Shown here piece after piece: positions 8,170-17,382 of a stretch of DNA of 64,000 bases (within the stretch, counting starts at the first letter, position 1; each line of letters begins with the position of its first letter). Position numbers and translations under genes: made by a program. Source of the stretch: Shewanella canadensis. Its GTDB lineage: Bacteria; Pseudomonadota; Gammaproteobacteria; Enterobacterales; Shewanellaceae. The stretch covers positions 372,001-436,000 of the forward strand of contig NZ_RXNU01000002.1 in the NCBI RefSeq assembly GCF_003966225.1, in the 5' to 3' direction. The notes beneath the pieces were generated by a model that had not been told where the DNA came from, searched no databases, and worked only from the letters and a program-made list of their open reading frames with translations.

Positions 8170-9351
8170 CTAATCTTGAGTTTTTAACAGGCTAATAATG
8201 CCAGCCACATTGGAGAAGCTAAACTTCTCCATTATCTCTGTAACTTCCTTAATAAAGGTAGGTTGATGCTGACGAACGACATGATAGACCTGAAAACAGA
8301 GAATAATGTCACGTTCTGATAACCCATTATTTTTATTTGCAATAACGGCCAGATAACACCGCATAATAAAGCAATCTAACACAATCAACCTGAAGGCCGA
8401 TTGTGGTTTATCATCCAGAGTTGTCGGGAAGTATTCGTGATACATATAATACAAGAGATAACGCTTAAATATATCTCCGTGCTCCTCTAATGCTGGGGAG
8501 GCGATATCGTTCCATGCACGGTTAATTCTATCGATATCCAGGACTCTATCCTCATTTAACATCTCTGAGATAGCATCATCGATCTCTCTAAACCTTTCCC
8601 CGCCGGCCCTTGGGTGTGCATCGATAACCATCTCATAAATTGCGGCGAATGCCTGAACCTGATGGTCACACACATAGGATAAACTTTGGTATTGCTCCTG
8701 CAGAACACCTTGCTCCGCTAGTAAAGACAGTTGTTCGAAGCGACTATCCAGTACACTAGCCGGAGACTCCTTTTGCCACACCTTATCGGCCGAATTAATC
8801 AAGAAACCTATGGCGAGTAACGCCTGCTGCCAACTAAGCTTGTCATTTAACAGCAGGTCGATGCTGTGATCGTAAGTCTTAGTCACCCAATCAGGGCTCG
8901 AATGAGGGGTAACCTTTGAACCAGAGAGCTTACGCTCAAAGATAAAGGCATCAGGGCTGAAGAGTATCAGCCTGGCAGCTTCCGGGCATGACAAAGAAAG
9001 ACTGTCAAACTTATCATGCTCTCTGATGGCCGTGACCCTTGGATAAGTTCTGCACGTGGTACTGAGCATCTCTTCACCGGCTATAGAATGGATCTTACAG
9101 AGTTTGTTGCTGTCTAAAAACAGGCAAGCTCCCGTAGCATCGGTCTGGATTATGGCCCACTGACTATCACTACGTTTAACTTTCTTCAGGGCCGACTTAG
9201 CCAAGACTTTCAACTCAGGATGGGCCATTGTCTTCTTATAGCTTTTCTTATCGACATGGATGTTCCAGCCGACACAGCAGCTGTCTTCGCAATCCGGGCC
9301 TATACAGCTAAAATCACTGACATACTTAGGGGTAACAATGGCGCTATCCAT
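8170..9351 (-). CDS. fliB: FliB-like lysine-N-methylase
   Basis: A 393-residue member of the FliB family, which methylates lysines of flagellin in Salmonella. The N-terminus has the family cysteine cluster CIGPDCEDSCCVGW, followed by CLFLDSNKLCKIH and TTCRTYP, which together suit an iron-sulfur site. The start is set at the ATG at 9351, which has AAGAGAG upstream; a 6-residue longer form from 9369 lacks a Shine-Dalgarno. No flagellin or flagellar gene is in the window, so the substrate may be encoded elsewhere or differ. The gene is isolated and convergent with nothing. Confidence 0.8.
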   Translation of the reverse strand: MDSAIVTPKYVSDFSCIGPDCEDSCCVGWNIHVDKKSYKKTMAHPELKVLAKSALKKVKRSDSQWAIIQTDATGACLFLDSNKLCKIHSIAGEEMLSTTCRTYPRVTAIREHDKFDSLSLSCPEAARLILFSPDAFIFERKLSGSKVTPHSSPDWVTKTYDHSIDLLLNDKLSWQQALLAIGFLINSADKVWQKESPASVLDSRFEQLSLLAEQGVLQEQYQSLSYVCDHQVQAFAAIYEMVIDAHPRAGGERFREIDDAISEMLNEDRVLDIDRINRAWNDIASPALEEHGDIFKRYLLYYMYHEYFPTTLDDKPQSAFRLIVLDCFIMRCYLAVIANKNNGLSERDIILCFQVYHVVRQHQPTFIKEVTEIMEKFSFSNVAGIISLLKTQD

Positions 9352-9445
9352 ACTGACTCTCTTAAACATAAGAAGGAGTTATAAGATAACAAAGTTGGCT
9401 AGCGAGTCAAATATGATAAAAACTTACCAACTCCCAGGTAAAAGC

Positions 9446-11170
9446 TTACAAATCATCGGGTAAACGTATACCAACCTTAGTGACCTCTCCCTGACTCAGC
9501 TCAGAGACAACCCAATTGAGTGATTGCCATTCAAATTGGTCCCCAAGCACTAACTCATCCCCCAAATGTTTAACCAACAACTCTCCAACACAGAGAGATT
9601 GCGCCTCGTCATCGAGTACGAGTCCATATATCGGGGCCAGGCTGGCTAATTGAATATCGACATCGAGAAAGAAGTCACCGAAGAAGCGGGGCAGCTCCTG
9701 CTGCATTGGCGCTTCACTGAACAGGGTTCCCAACGCATCGAGATCATTTTCATGACCCAGTACACACAAAATATCTCCCGTTTGCAGCTTAGTACTCCCC
9801 GAAGGATTCAACATCTCATTGTCACGGTACAGGGCCGCTATATGGGTGCCCACAGGCATGTTGAGCCTGCGAACGGGCTCTCCCACACACCATTTATGTT
9901 CGCTGAGGTGGTAGACGAATAACTCCCAGTCACTCTTAGGGTAGATGGCCAGTCCGGATCTGGAGATGGGGCTGGGCTTTGTCGGCAGTTCGACCTTAGC
10001 GAGTCTCGCTGCCCTGCCCAGAGAGCATCCCTGAACCAGCAAGGAGACCAAGACGACAAAGAAGGCGACATTGAAATAGAGCTGAGCATTAGGAAGACCC
10101 GCCATCATAGGAAACACGGCTAGAATAATGGGTACCGCGCCTCGCAGCCCGACCCAGGAGATAAACCAACGGTCACGGCTACTGAAACTCTTAAATGGCA
10201 ACAGGCTCAGCCAAACGGAAATGGGTCTGGCAAACAAGATCATGCCGAATGCCAATGCCAACGCAGGAAGCGCCACCTCAGTCAGGTCCGATGGGGTCAA
10301 TAGCAAGCCTAAGACCAGAAACATGCCAATCTGGCTCAGCCAGGTCATGCCATCGAGCACACTCAAAATGGTGTGCCTTGCCTGTATCGCGCGGTTACCC
10401 AGCAGTAATCCCAACAGATAGATAGACAAGATGCCGCTACCGCCCAGACTATTTGAGATAGCAAACACGATTAGTCCGCCGCTGAGCACCAACACAGGAT
10501 ATAAGCCATCGGCCAACTGAACTCGGTTGATTAATTGCCATAGCAACCAGCCTCCACCTAAGCCCAGGCACGCCCCCAGACCAAACTGTTTGATGAAGCT
10601 CATCACCATGAAACTTGCCGAGACCCCATCACCCACACTAGCGAGTATGGCAATTAAGGTCACTGTCAGAAAAACAGCCATAGGATCGTTGCTGCCAGAT
10701 TCAATCTCTAGTGTCGCACCAACACGTTCGTTCAGACGCTTGCCTTTAAGCAGTGAAAATACGGCTGCGGCATCGGTGGAGCCAACGATAGCGCCCACCA
10801 ATAATCCTTGTAATAAGTTTAGGTCGAATAGATAGGCGGCCATCATTCCTGTAAGGCCCGTCGTAATAGCCACACCAAATGTGGCTAAGGAGAGTGCAGG
10901 CCACAGGGCTACCCGGAAACTGGAGACGCGGGTACGCATACCGCCATCAAGCAAGATAACGGCCAGGGCTAAGTTACTGACCAGGTAAGCAACGGAATAG
11001 TCGTCGAAATGGATTCCGCCGGGGCCGTCTTCTCCCGCCATAATCCCCACACCAAGAAAGACTAACAGGATAGGAATACCAACACGTGAGGAAACCGCAC
11101 TCAAAAGCACGCTAGCCGCAATTAACAGCGCACCAATAAGAAAAAAATGATTAATTGTTTCAGCGCTCAC
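9446..11170 (-). CDS. nhaP2: K+(Na+)/H+ antiporter, CPA1 family (NhaP2/CvrA type)
   Basis: A 574-residue inner-membrane antiporter. The first ~390 residues hold about 12 membrane segments, with [12 protein letters not shown] and [13 protein letters not shown] marking the ion-binding core (the ND pair). A cytoplasmic tail contains a TrkA-C-like domain (about 400-480) and a CorC/HlyC-like domain (about 490-574), the arrangement of NhaP2/CvrA, which exports K+ in exchange for protons. Start is GTG with GGAGAAGGGG upstream. The gene is monocistronic, ahead of a 570 bp AT-rich gap. Confidence 0.9.
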   Translation of the reverse strand: MSAETINHFFLIGALLIAASVLLSAVSSRVGIPILLVFLGVGIMAGEDGPGGIHFDDYSVAYLVSNLALAVILLDGGMRTRVSSFRVALWPALSLATFGVAITTGLTGMMAAYLFDLNLLQGLLVGAIVGSTDAAAVFSLLKGKRLNERVGATLEIESGSNDPMAVFLTVTLIAILASVGDGVSASFMVMSFIKQFGLGACLGLGGGWLLWQLINRVQLADGLYPVLVLSGGLIVFAISNSLGGSGILSIYLLGLLLGNRAIQARHTILSVLDGMTWLSQIGMFLVLGLLLTPSDLTEVALPALALAFGMILFARPISVWLSLLPFKSFSSRDRWFISWVGLRGAVPIILAVFPMMAGLPNAQLYFNVAFFVVLVSLLVQGCSLGRAARLAKVELPTKPSPISRSGLAIYPKSDWELFVYHLSEHKWCVGEPVRRLNMPVGTHIAALYRDNEMLNPSGSTKLQTGDILCVLGHENDLDALGTLFSEAPMQQELPRFFGDFFLDVDIQLASLAPIYGLVLDDEAQSLCVGELLVKHLGDELVLGDQFEWQSLNWVVSELSQGEVTKVGIRLPDDL

Positions 11171-11553
11171 GACGACCCCTTCTCCGGTACTTGAACCTAA
11201 TCTCTGATGCCTGCTTTATGAACATTACATTTATGAACACTACTTTATGAACACTGTCGTAAGCTCAGTTTTTATCTTGTAAACATCGAATGACTTTTAG
11301 CCATCCATTATACAATAGCAAGGGAGAGTAAAAATACAAATTTCAATTAATTTTAATACATAAAGAAAGAATCAACACCTTAGCGCACCAAAACACATCA
11401 AAACTTAAAAAAAACCTTTACAAACAACAAGATTAAAAAAAATAAAAACATTTAAATGGGTAACAAACCAGCCAATAACCTCACTAAGCGTAGGTTTATA
11501 CAGAGAAGTAACACCTATCCATTCGAATGTGACATTTATATGTATATGTCCAA
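11171..11553. other. AT-rich intergenic region between nhaP2 and the norB control region
   Basis: No gene is supported here. The sequence is very A-rich around 11330-11460 and should carry the leftward nhaP2 promoter. Apart from the direct repeat TTTATGAACA(T/C) near 11216-11252 I see no structured element. Confidence 0.4.
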
Positions 11554-11593
11554 GTATAGCTAACTACGAGTAAGTATCAAAATGACATCCTGT

Positions 11594-11628
11594 GTCGTTA
11601 GGACACTAATTACCACTGTCCAAATGAC
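11594..11628 (+). promoter_or_regulatory. Pair of putative NorR enhancer sites upstream of norB
   Basis: GTCGTTAGGAC (11594-11604) and GTCCAAATGAC (11618-11628) both fit the GT-N7-AC pattern known for NorR, with dyad ends GTC/GAC. They are spaced 24 bp start to start and lie about 60-90 bp ahead of a sigma-54 type promoter. A looser GT-N7-AC match occurs at 11554-11564. Confidence 0.65.
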
Positions 11629-11684
11629 ATACACCAACCTGCCAAAAGCAGACAAATCAACTACAAAACAACAGGTTATAATTA

Positions 11685-11700
11685 TGGCACAACAAATGCT
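11685..11700 (+). promoter_or_regulatory. Sigma-54 (-24/-12) promoter of norB
   Basis: TGGCACAACAAATGCT has GG at 11686-11687 and GC at 11698-11699 with exactly ten bases between them, and the TGGCAC form of the -24 box. Transcription would start near 11711, giving a leader of about 33 bases. A NorR gene of the sigma-54 activator class lies immediately downstream. Confidence 0.8.
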
Positions 11701-11743
11701 AAATCTCTGATGCCTGATATCAATGACCGCGCTAAGAGGAAAT

Positions 11744-14029
11744 ATGAGCAAACTAAAATTAACCGCAATCGCACTCATCGCCGTGCTAATTGCTTCATTC
11801 ACTGTACTACTGAGTATAGGCAGTGATATTTATCGAGAGAAACCCCCGATCCCAACGGCATTTGTCTCAACCAACGAACAAACACTCTTCAGTAAAGATG
11901 ATGTCGAACAGGGACAGCTGGTCTGGCGCTCTATGGGCGGCCACCAGCTAGGTTCAATTTGGGGTCATGGCTCATACGTCGCTCCCGACTGGACTGCAGA
12001 TTGGTTGCATCGTGAGGCGGGTGCATGGCTTAACATCACTTCGCAGGAACGTTTCAATCAAGATTTTGACTCACTTAGTAGCGAAAGACAGGCGGGATTA
12101 GAACAGCTATTGCGTGAAGATATTCGTCACAACACGGTTGTCACCAATGCCGACGATACGACTAGGGTGACCCTATCTAAGACTCGTATTCTGGCCATCG
12201 AGGAGATAAGCCAGCACTACCTTTCTCTGTTTGGAGACGATCCAAAGCTCTCTACGCTCAGAGAGCAGTACGCCATGAAAGAGGGCACAGTTCCTAGTTT
12301 AGCGCGTCGCGAACAGCTTAATGCCTTCCTCTTCTGGGGAGCCTGGGCTGCAATTACCGAACGTCCCGACCTTAATTACACCTATACCAATAACTGGCCA
12401 TTCGATCCTCAACTCGGTAATACGCCAACCTCGAGCAATATTGTCTGGTCTATCCTGAGTATCGTCACCCTGATCGCCGGTATCGGCGGACTCGTTTGGT
12501 ATCACGCCAGTGGTAAGCATGAACCTCTCCCCGAGCCTGCCGCTCAAGATCCTCTGTTTTTCAAGAAACCCACCCCTTCACAAAAAGCGGTCGGTAAGTA
12601 CTTCGTTACGGCCATTGGCCTCTTCCTGTTACAGATACTCCTCGGAGGCATCACGGCTCACTATGCGGTAGAGGGTCAGGAGTTTTATGGCTTACCGCTG
12701 GCCGAAATTCTTCCCTACTCGGTCACGCGAACCTGGCACACCCAACTCGCGGTATTCTGGATTGCGACCACCTGGTTAGGCACCGGCCTGTATATCGCCT
12801 CCGCCCTCTCCGGTCACGAACCTAAGTACCAACGTCTGGGCGTCAACGTGCTTTGGGCCGCGCTGGTTGTGGTGGTTCTGGGCTCTATGGCGGGAGAATG
12901 GGCCGGCGTTCAGCAATACTTCGATCTGGACATGAACTTCCTGTTCGGCCATCAGGGTTACGAATATATCGATCTCGGCCGGGTTTGGCAGGTGCTGTTA
13001 CTCGGTGGCCTGTTGATCTGGCTCGGGCTGGTGACGGCAGCTATCCGCCCGGCACTTAAAAACCAAGGCGAGATGAGCCCTGTGATCTGGGTCTTGTACT
13101 CCTCTTGTATCGCTATCGGCTTGTTCTACGGTGCCGGCCTGTTTATGGGTAAACATACCAACCTGGCGATTGCCGAATACTGGCGCTGGTGGGTGGTTCA
13201 CCTTTGGGTCGAGGGTTTCTTCGAGACCTTCGCCACTTCGGTTATTGCACTCATGTTAGTACGCCTCGGGCTTATCCGTACCCGAAGCGCCAATGCCGCA
13301 GTACTCTTTACCACCTTGATCTTCCTCACGGGTGGATTAATCGGTACCTTGCATCATCTCTACTTTACCGGTGCACCCACCTCTGTGGTTGCCTGGGGCG
13401 CTATCTTCTCAGCATTAGAGGTCGTACCGTTAGCCATCATAGGCTATGAAGCGGTAGAGAGTTATCGTATGCGTCAGGCCGCGCCATGGATGATCCGCTA
13501 CAGATGGGCCATCATGTTCTTCGTGGCCACCGCATTCTGGAACTTAGTCGGTGCGGGTGTACTTGGCTTCTTGATCAATCCACCCATCGCCCTGTACTTC
13601 ATCCAAGGGCTGAATACCACAGCCACTCACGCCCACGCCGCCTTTATGGGAGTCTACGGTATGTTAGGCATAGGCTTGATGCTGTTCTGTACACGAGGTC
13701 TAACGGGTCAGATGCAGTGGAATGAAAAACTACTCAAAGGCGCGTTCTGGAGTCTGAATATCGGTTTAGCAGGCATGGTATTCATGTCACTGTTACCTGT
13801 CGGTATCACGCAGTTCTTCGCCGTCATCGAAAATGGCTACTGGTTTGCCCGCTCACCCGAGGTGATCCACAGCCCACTCGTCGAGACACTGGTCTGGATG
13901 CGCGTTCCCGGCGATGTAATTTTCGGTATCGGTGGTCTGTTTATGGGCCTGTTCTTCTTCGATATCATTAAGAAGGCTATAGGCTCTAAAACCCAGACTG
14001 TGGAGGAGGCTGTCTCAGCAAACGCTTAA
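11744..14029 (+). CDS. norB: Quinol-dependent nitric oxide reductase (qNOR)
   Basis: A 761-residue inner-membrane haem enzyme reducing NO to N2O with electrons from quinol. It has an N-terminal membrane anchor and a periplasmic domain corresponding to fused NorC (about 30-220) with no haem c CxxCH motif, as expected for qNOR. About 12 further membrane segments follow with haem/FeB histidines (WHTQLAVFW, HLWVEGFFE, HHLYFTG, HAHAAFMG). The start is the ATG at 11744, preceded by GAGGAAAT; a 7-residue upstream extension has no such site. It is followed by a strong terminator and then norR. Used for NO detoxification rather than full denitrification, as no other denitrification gene is nearby. Confidence 0.93.
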   Translation: MSKLKLTAIALIAVLIASFTVLLSIGSDIYREKPPIPTAFVSTNEQTLFSKDDVEQGQLVWRSMGGHQLGSIWGHGSYVAPDWTADWLHREAGAWLNITSQERFNQDFDSLSSERQAGLEQLLREDIRHNTVVTNADDTTRVTLSKTRILAIEEISQHYLSLFGDDPKLSTLREQYAMKEGTVPSLARREQLNAFLFWGAWAAITERPDLNYTYTNNWPFDPQLGNTPTSSNIVWSILSIVTLIAGIGGLVWYHASGKHEPLPEPAAQDPLFFKKPTPSQKAVGKYFVTAIGLFLLQILLGGITAHYAVEGQEFYGLPLAEILPYSVTRTWHTQLAVFWIATTWLGTGLYIASALSGHEPKYQRLGVNVLWAALVVVVLGSMAGEWAGVQQYFDLDMNFLFGHQGYEYIDLGRVWQVLLLGGLLIWLGLVTAAIRPALKNQGEMSPVIWVLYSSCIAIGLFYGAGLFMGKHTNLAIAEYWRWWVVHLWVEGFFETFATSVIALMLVRLGLIRTRSANAAVLFTTLIFLTGGLIGTLHHLYFTGAPTSVVAWGAIFSALEVVPLAIIGYEAVESYRMRQAAPWMIRYRWAIMFFVATAFWNLVGAGVLGFLINPPIALYFIQGLNTTATHAHAAFMGVYGMLGIGLMLFCTRGLTGQMQWNEKLLKGAFWSLNIGLAGMVFMSLLPVGITQFFAVIENGYWFARSPEVIHSPLVETLVWMRVPGDVIFGIGGLFMGLFFFDIIKKAIGSKTQTVEEAVSANA

Positions 14030-14053
14030 TTTACCACTATTTGTTCACTGTTG

Positions 14054-14079
14054 AGGGTCGTTCGCGACCCTCTTTTTTA
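14054..14079 (+). terminator. Intrinsic terminator after norB
   Basis: Stem AGGGTCG (14054-14060), UUCG-type tetraloop TTCG, CGACCCT (14065-14071), then a run of T. norR therefore needs its own promoter. Confidence 0.9.
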
Positions 14080-14089
14080 TTGACTAAAT

Positions 14090-14124
14090 GTATTAATGAC
14101 AACATCATTAAATGTCAATATGAC
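14090..14124 (+). promoter_or_regulatory. Pair of putative NorR sites upstream of norR
   Basis: GTATTAATGAC (14090-14100) and GTCAATATGAC (14114-14124) fit GT-N7-AC and repeat the 24 bp spacing seen upstream of norB. I found no convincing -24/-12 promoter before norR, so binding here could be for autoregulation of a sigma-70 promoter. Confidence 0.5.
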
Positions 14125-14262
14125 AATCATGCCTCACTCAGGTATCTTACCCTCTCGCAGTGGACCGAACACACTATGGTCTGGCGACAAACAGCCAATG
14201 ACGCAGAGCGTGCAAGGCAGTGATATAAACAACAGTGAGAAAACCCACCGGAGATCTAAAGC

Positions 14263-15816
14263 ATGGCCTTGAGTCAAACAGAGCTAACCCGTATTGCACT
14301 CGATATCACCTCGGGTCTGTCTAATCGAGACCGTTTTTCTCGCCTTCTCGATATCATACGCCAAAACCTCAACTGTGATGCCGCAGCTTTGCTCGCCTTT
14401 CAGGGCCAGCAGTTTATTCCTCTGGCTATCGATGGACTCAATGCAGATGTGCTTGGACGGCGTTTTCTTGTTGATGAACATCCCAGGCTGGAAGCAATTG
14501 CCCGCGCCGGCGATGTCGTCAGGTTCCCCGCCGATAGCGATCTAGCGGATCCCTATGATGGCTTGATCCCAAATCAGGGGGATGAGCTTAAGGTTCACGC
14601 CTGCATCGGCCTGCCCCTCTATGCCGATGAGCGTTTAATCGGTGCCATCACTATCGATGGCTTCGATCCCGACCAATTTCAGAAGTTCACCAATAACGAA
14701 CTGAGAAGCCTCAGTGCGATTGCCGCAGTCTCACTCAGCAACGCCCTAATGATAGACCGACTCGAAAAAGCGGCGTTTCAGTCACAAGACTCGGGCACGG
14801 CAATGAGCGTCAATATCACCACTGATAGCGATGTTGAGATGATCGGCCAGTCACAAAGCATGCAATCACTCAATGATGAGATTAAGGTTGTCGCCTCGAC
14901 CGATCTTAATGTGCTTATCTTGGGTGAGACGGGAACGGGTAAAGAGCTTATCGCCAAGGCGGTACATCAGGGCTCGGAACGTAAAAATTCCCCCCTGGTC
15001 TACCTCAACTGCGCCGCACTGCCTGAATCGGTCGCCGAGAGTGAGCTGTTTGGCCATGTAAAGGGGGCCTTTACCGGCGCCATCAGTAACCGCAGCGGCA
15101 AGTTTGAATCTGCCGACAAAGGCACCCTGTTTCTGGATGAAATTGGTGAGTTACCCCTGACCTTGCAGGCTAAACTGCTCAGGGTCCTTCAGTATGGTGA
15201 TATTCAGAAAATAGGCGATGATCGCAGCCGCAAGGTCGATGTGAGAATTATTGCCGCCACCAATAAAGATCTGAAACAGGAGATCCTGGCGGGCCGTTTT
15301 CGTGCCGATCTCTACCACAGACTCAGCGTCTTCCCGCTGATGGTGCCGCCACTGCGTGAGCGAGACGATGACATTACTCTCCTGTGTGGCTATTTTGTCG
15401 AACGATGCAGGCAAAAACTCGGCATAAAAAACTTAAGCCTCAGCCCAACAAGCCTGAGCCTTTTGAAACAATATGATTGGCCGGGAAATATCCGGGAACT
15501 GGAACACGCACTCCATCGTGCGGCCGTGTTGGCGAAGTCACAGGCGGTCAATGATCTGCCCCAAATTCTGCCTCAACACTTCGATATACCGGGACAAGCC
15601 CATATCAACAAGGCCCAACCCTCTGATGCAGTTTTGAGTCCTTTTCAAAGCTCACTCACGGGCAGTCTGAAGGATGCCACCGATGAGTTTCAGGCACAAT
15701 ATATTCGACATGCCTTAGCTGAAAACCGCGAGCAGTGGGCGGCAACGGCGCGTCAGCTCAAGGTCGATTCTGGCAATTTGCATCGATTAGCAAAACGGCT
15801 GGGACTCAAGAAGTAG
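14263..15816 (+). CDS. norR: NO-responsive sigma-54 activator NorR
   Basis: A 517-residue enhancer-binding protein. The N-terminal GAF domain (about 20-165) keeps the residues tied to the non-haem iron NO sensor in E. coli NorR (arginines near 75 and 81, Asp in DPYDG, and H and C in KVHACIG). The central AAA+ domain (about 190-425) has GETGTGKE Walker A, the sigma-54-contact loop GAFTGA and LDEIGELP. The C-terminus carries a Fis-type helix-turn-helix ([20 protein letters not shown]). GGAG lies ten bases before ATG. It should activate norB from the sites at 11594-11628. Confidence 0.93.
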   Translation: MALSQTELTRIALDITSGLSNRDRFSRLLDIIRQNLNCDAAALLAFQGQQFIPLAIDGLNADVLGRRFLVDEHPRLEAIARAGDVVRFPADSDLADPYDGLIPNQGDELKVHACIGLPLYADERLIGAITIDGFDPDQFQKFTNNELRSLSAIAAVSLSNALMIDRLEKAAFQSQDSGTAMSVNITTDSDVEMIGQSQSMQSLNDEIKVVASTDLNVLILGETGTGKELIAKAVHQGSERKNSPLVYLNCAALPESVAESELFGHVKGAFTGAISNRSGKFESADKGTLFLDEIGELPLTLQAKLLRVLQYGDIQKIGDDRSRKVDVRIIAATNKDLKQEILAGRFRADLYHRLSVFPLMVPPLRERDDDITLLCGYFVERCRQKLGIKNLSLSPTSLSLLKQYDWPGNIRELEHALHRAAVLAKSQAVNDLPQILPQHFDIPGQAHINKAQPSDAVLSPFQSSLTGSLKDATDEFQAQYIRHALAENREQWAATARQLKVDSGNLHRLAKRLGLKK

Positions 15817-15888
15817 CACAGTGCCAATTGGAATTAATCCCATAAAGCTGATATAAATTTGTTACCGATAGATTAAATAAGCCGTTAA

Positions 15889-17382
15889 ATGAAAAAGGGA
15901 ATTGTCTCAAGCGCTAAGGCCATCACAGGCCCAATGAATGGCCTGATGTATCATTCGATCACGGGTCTATTGATGCTGGTCACCTCGCTCACCACAGCGG
16001 CATTGTTTGTCCCTGTGGTCACGGCCAATGAATTAAATTTGCAACAGATGGCCGCCCCCCTGTATCGCACAGAGAAACAGATCACCTTTCATCGGCTAGA
16101 CAATGGCCTTCAGCTCAGATTACTCCCTTTAGCCGACAGTCAGCTAGTTTCACTGGCCAGTCAATTCAGTGTTGGCTCCAGAGATGAGACCTCGGGTCAA
16201 ACCGGCTATGCCCACCTGTTTGAACATATGTTATTCAAGGGCAGTGAGAATGCCCCGGGAGATAGCTACGCCCAAACCATGAGCGCATTAAGCGGGCAAT
16301 TTAATGCATCCACCTTCTTCGATTTCACCAACTACTACCTGACGATCCCGTCAGAAGCACTGAAACTCAGCCTCTGGCTGGAAGCCGATAGATTTATTCG
16401 CCCGGCGCTAACGGATAAAACCGTCAAGAATCAGCAGGACACAGTGCTCGAGGAGATGGCGACCAGCATAGATAATCAACCCTACGTTCGTAAGGCGATG
16501 GAGTTTTTACTGACTCAGGCCAAAGACACACCCTATGGTCATGCGGTGATAGGCAGTCGGGAAGACGTTAAGAATGCAACTACTGAAGCACTCACAAAGT
16601 TCCATCAGACCCACTACCGCCCAGATGCCATGCAGCTGAGTATCGTTGGCCGTTTTCCTGACAGCACATCACAATGGGTGAAAGAGGAGTTTGGCCAGTG
16701 GCAAAACCCAGTTCAGGCACTAAAAGCGCCCCTTAATATGCAATTTGAGAACAGTCCTGTACATGCAGAGGTTATCGATGAAAGGGGGCCATGGCCCGCA
16801 CTATTACTCGCCTGGCATACTGTTGGGCAGACGCACCGTGATGCCGCCGCAATATCTCTGTTAGAAGACTATCTTTTTCAAAATCGCAGCAGCTTGATTA
16901 AGCAGAGCGGATTAACCGATCCGGATCAACTGCTCACCTATTCAATCCCATTGACGATGGAGCAGATGGGAGTGACCAACCTGGTTATGGTCCCCAGAGC
17001 TAAAACCTCACTGGATAGGCTAGCCAACAATGTAGAACTGGCGATAAAGTCCTTGGCCACAGACGGCATATCCGACGAGGCCCTGTCTCAACTCAAGGCA
17101 AGCTGGCTCAACAAGCGATTGCAACTCATTGAAAGGCCATCACTACTTGCCAGAGCACTCTCGGCGACCTTAGCTCAAGATAGCTTAACGCCGTTAACCG
17201 GGCCATGGGAACGTATCAATGCCGTCAGTCCGACTCAGCTACAAGCCGTTGCACAAACTTACTTTTCTCAAGGTTATGTCAGGCTGGATCTGCTGCCACC
17301 TTGGTACATTCGCTGGACTAAGACCTTGCTCGAATGGTTTCCAACGGGGATGAGTGACACTCTGGAGGATCTCGTCTTATGA
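15889..17382 (+). CDS. M16-family zinc peptidase, catalytic subunit
   Basis: A 497-residue insulinase-family peptidase. A long N-terminal hydrophobic segment (about 20-46) looks like a signal peptide. The inverted zinc motif HLFEH lies near residue 107, and QQDTVLEEMA about 80 residues later supplies the distal Glu. It corresponds to one half of a pitrilysin-type enzyme and would act in the periplasm. The 3' end overlaps the next gene, which encodes the partner half. The start is uncertain: no good Shine-Dalgarno precedes 15889, and an internal ATG at residue 16 would give a shorter signal peptide. Confidence 0.85.
   Translation: MKKGIVSSAKAITGPMNGLMYHSITGLLMLVTSLTTAALFVPVVTANELNLQQMAAPLYRTEKQITFHRLDNGLQLRLLPLADSQLVSLASQFSVGSRDETSGQTGYAHLFEHMLFKGSENAPGDSYAQTMSALSGQFNASTFFDFTNYYLTIPSEALKLSLWLEADRFIRPALTDKTVKNQQDTVLEEMATSIDNQPYVRKAMEFLLTQAKDTPYGHAVIGSREDVKNATTEALTKFHQTHYRPDAMQLSIVGRFPDSTSQWVKEEFGQWQNPVQALKAPLNMQFENSPVHAEVIDERGPWPALLLAWHTVGQTHRDAAAISLLEDYLFQNRSSLIKQSGLTDPDQLLTYSIPLTMEQMGVTNLVMVPRAKTSLDRLANNVELAIKSLATDGISDEALSQLKASWLNKRLQLIERPSLLARALSATLAQDSLTPLTGPWERINAVSPTQLQAVAQTYFSQGYVRLDLLPPWYIRWTKTLLEWFPTGMSDTLEDLVL

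Noticed and set aside
14160..14262. Possible -24/-12 promoter before norR (TGGCGACAAACAGCC)
   Set aside because: The GG to GC spacing is nine rather than ten bases and the -12 element is poor.
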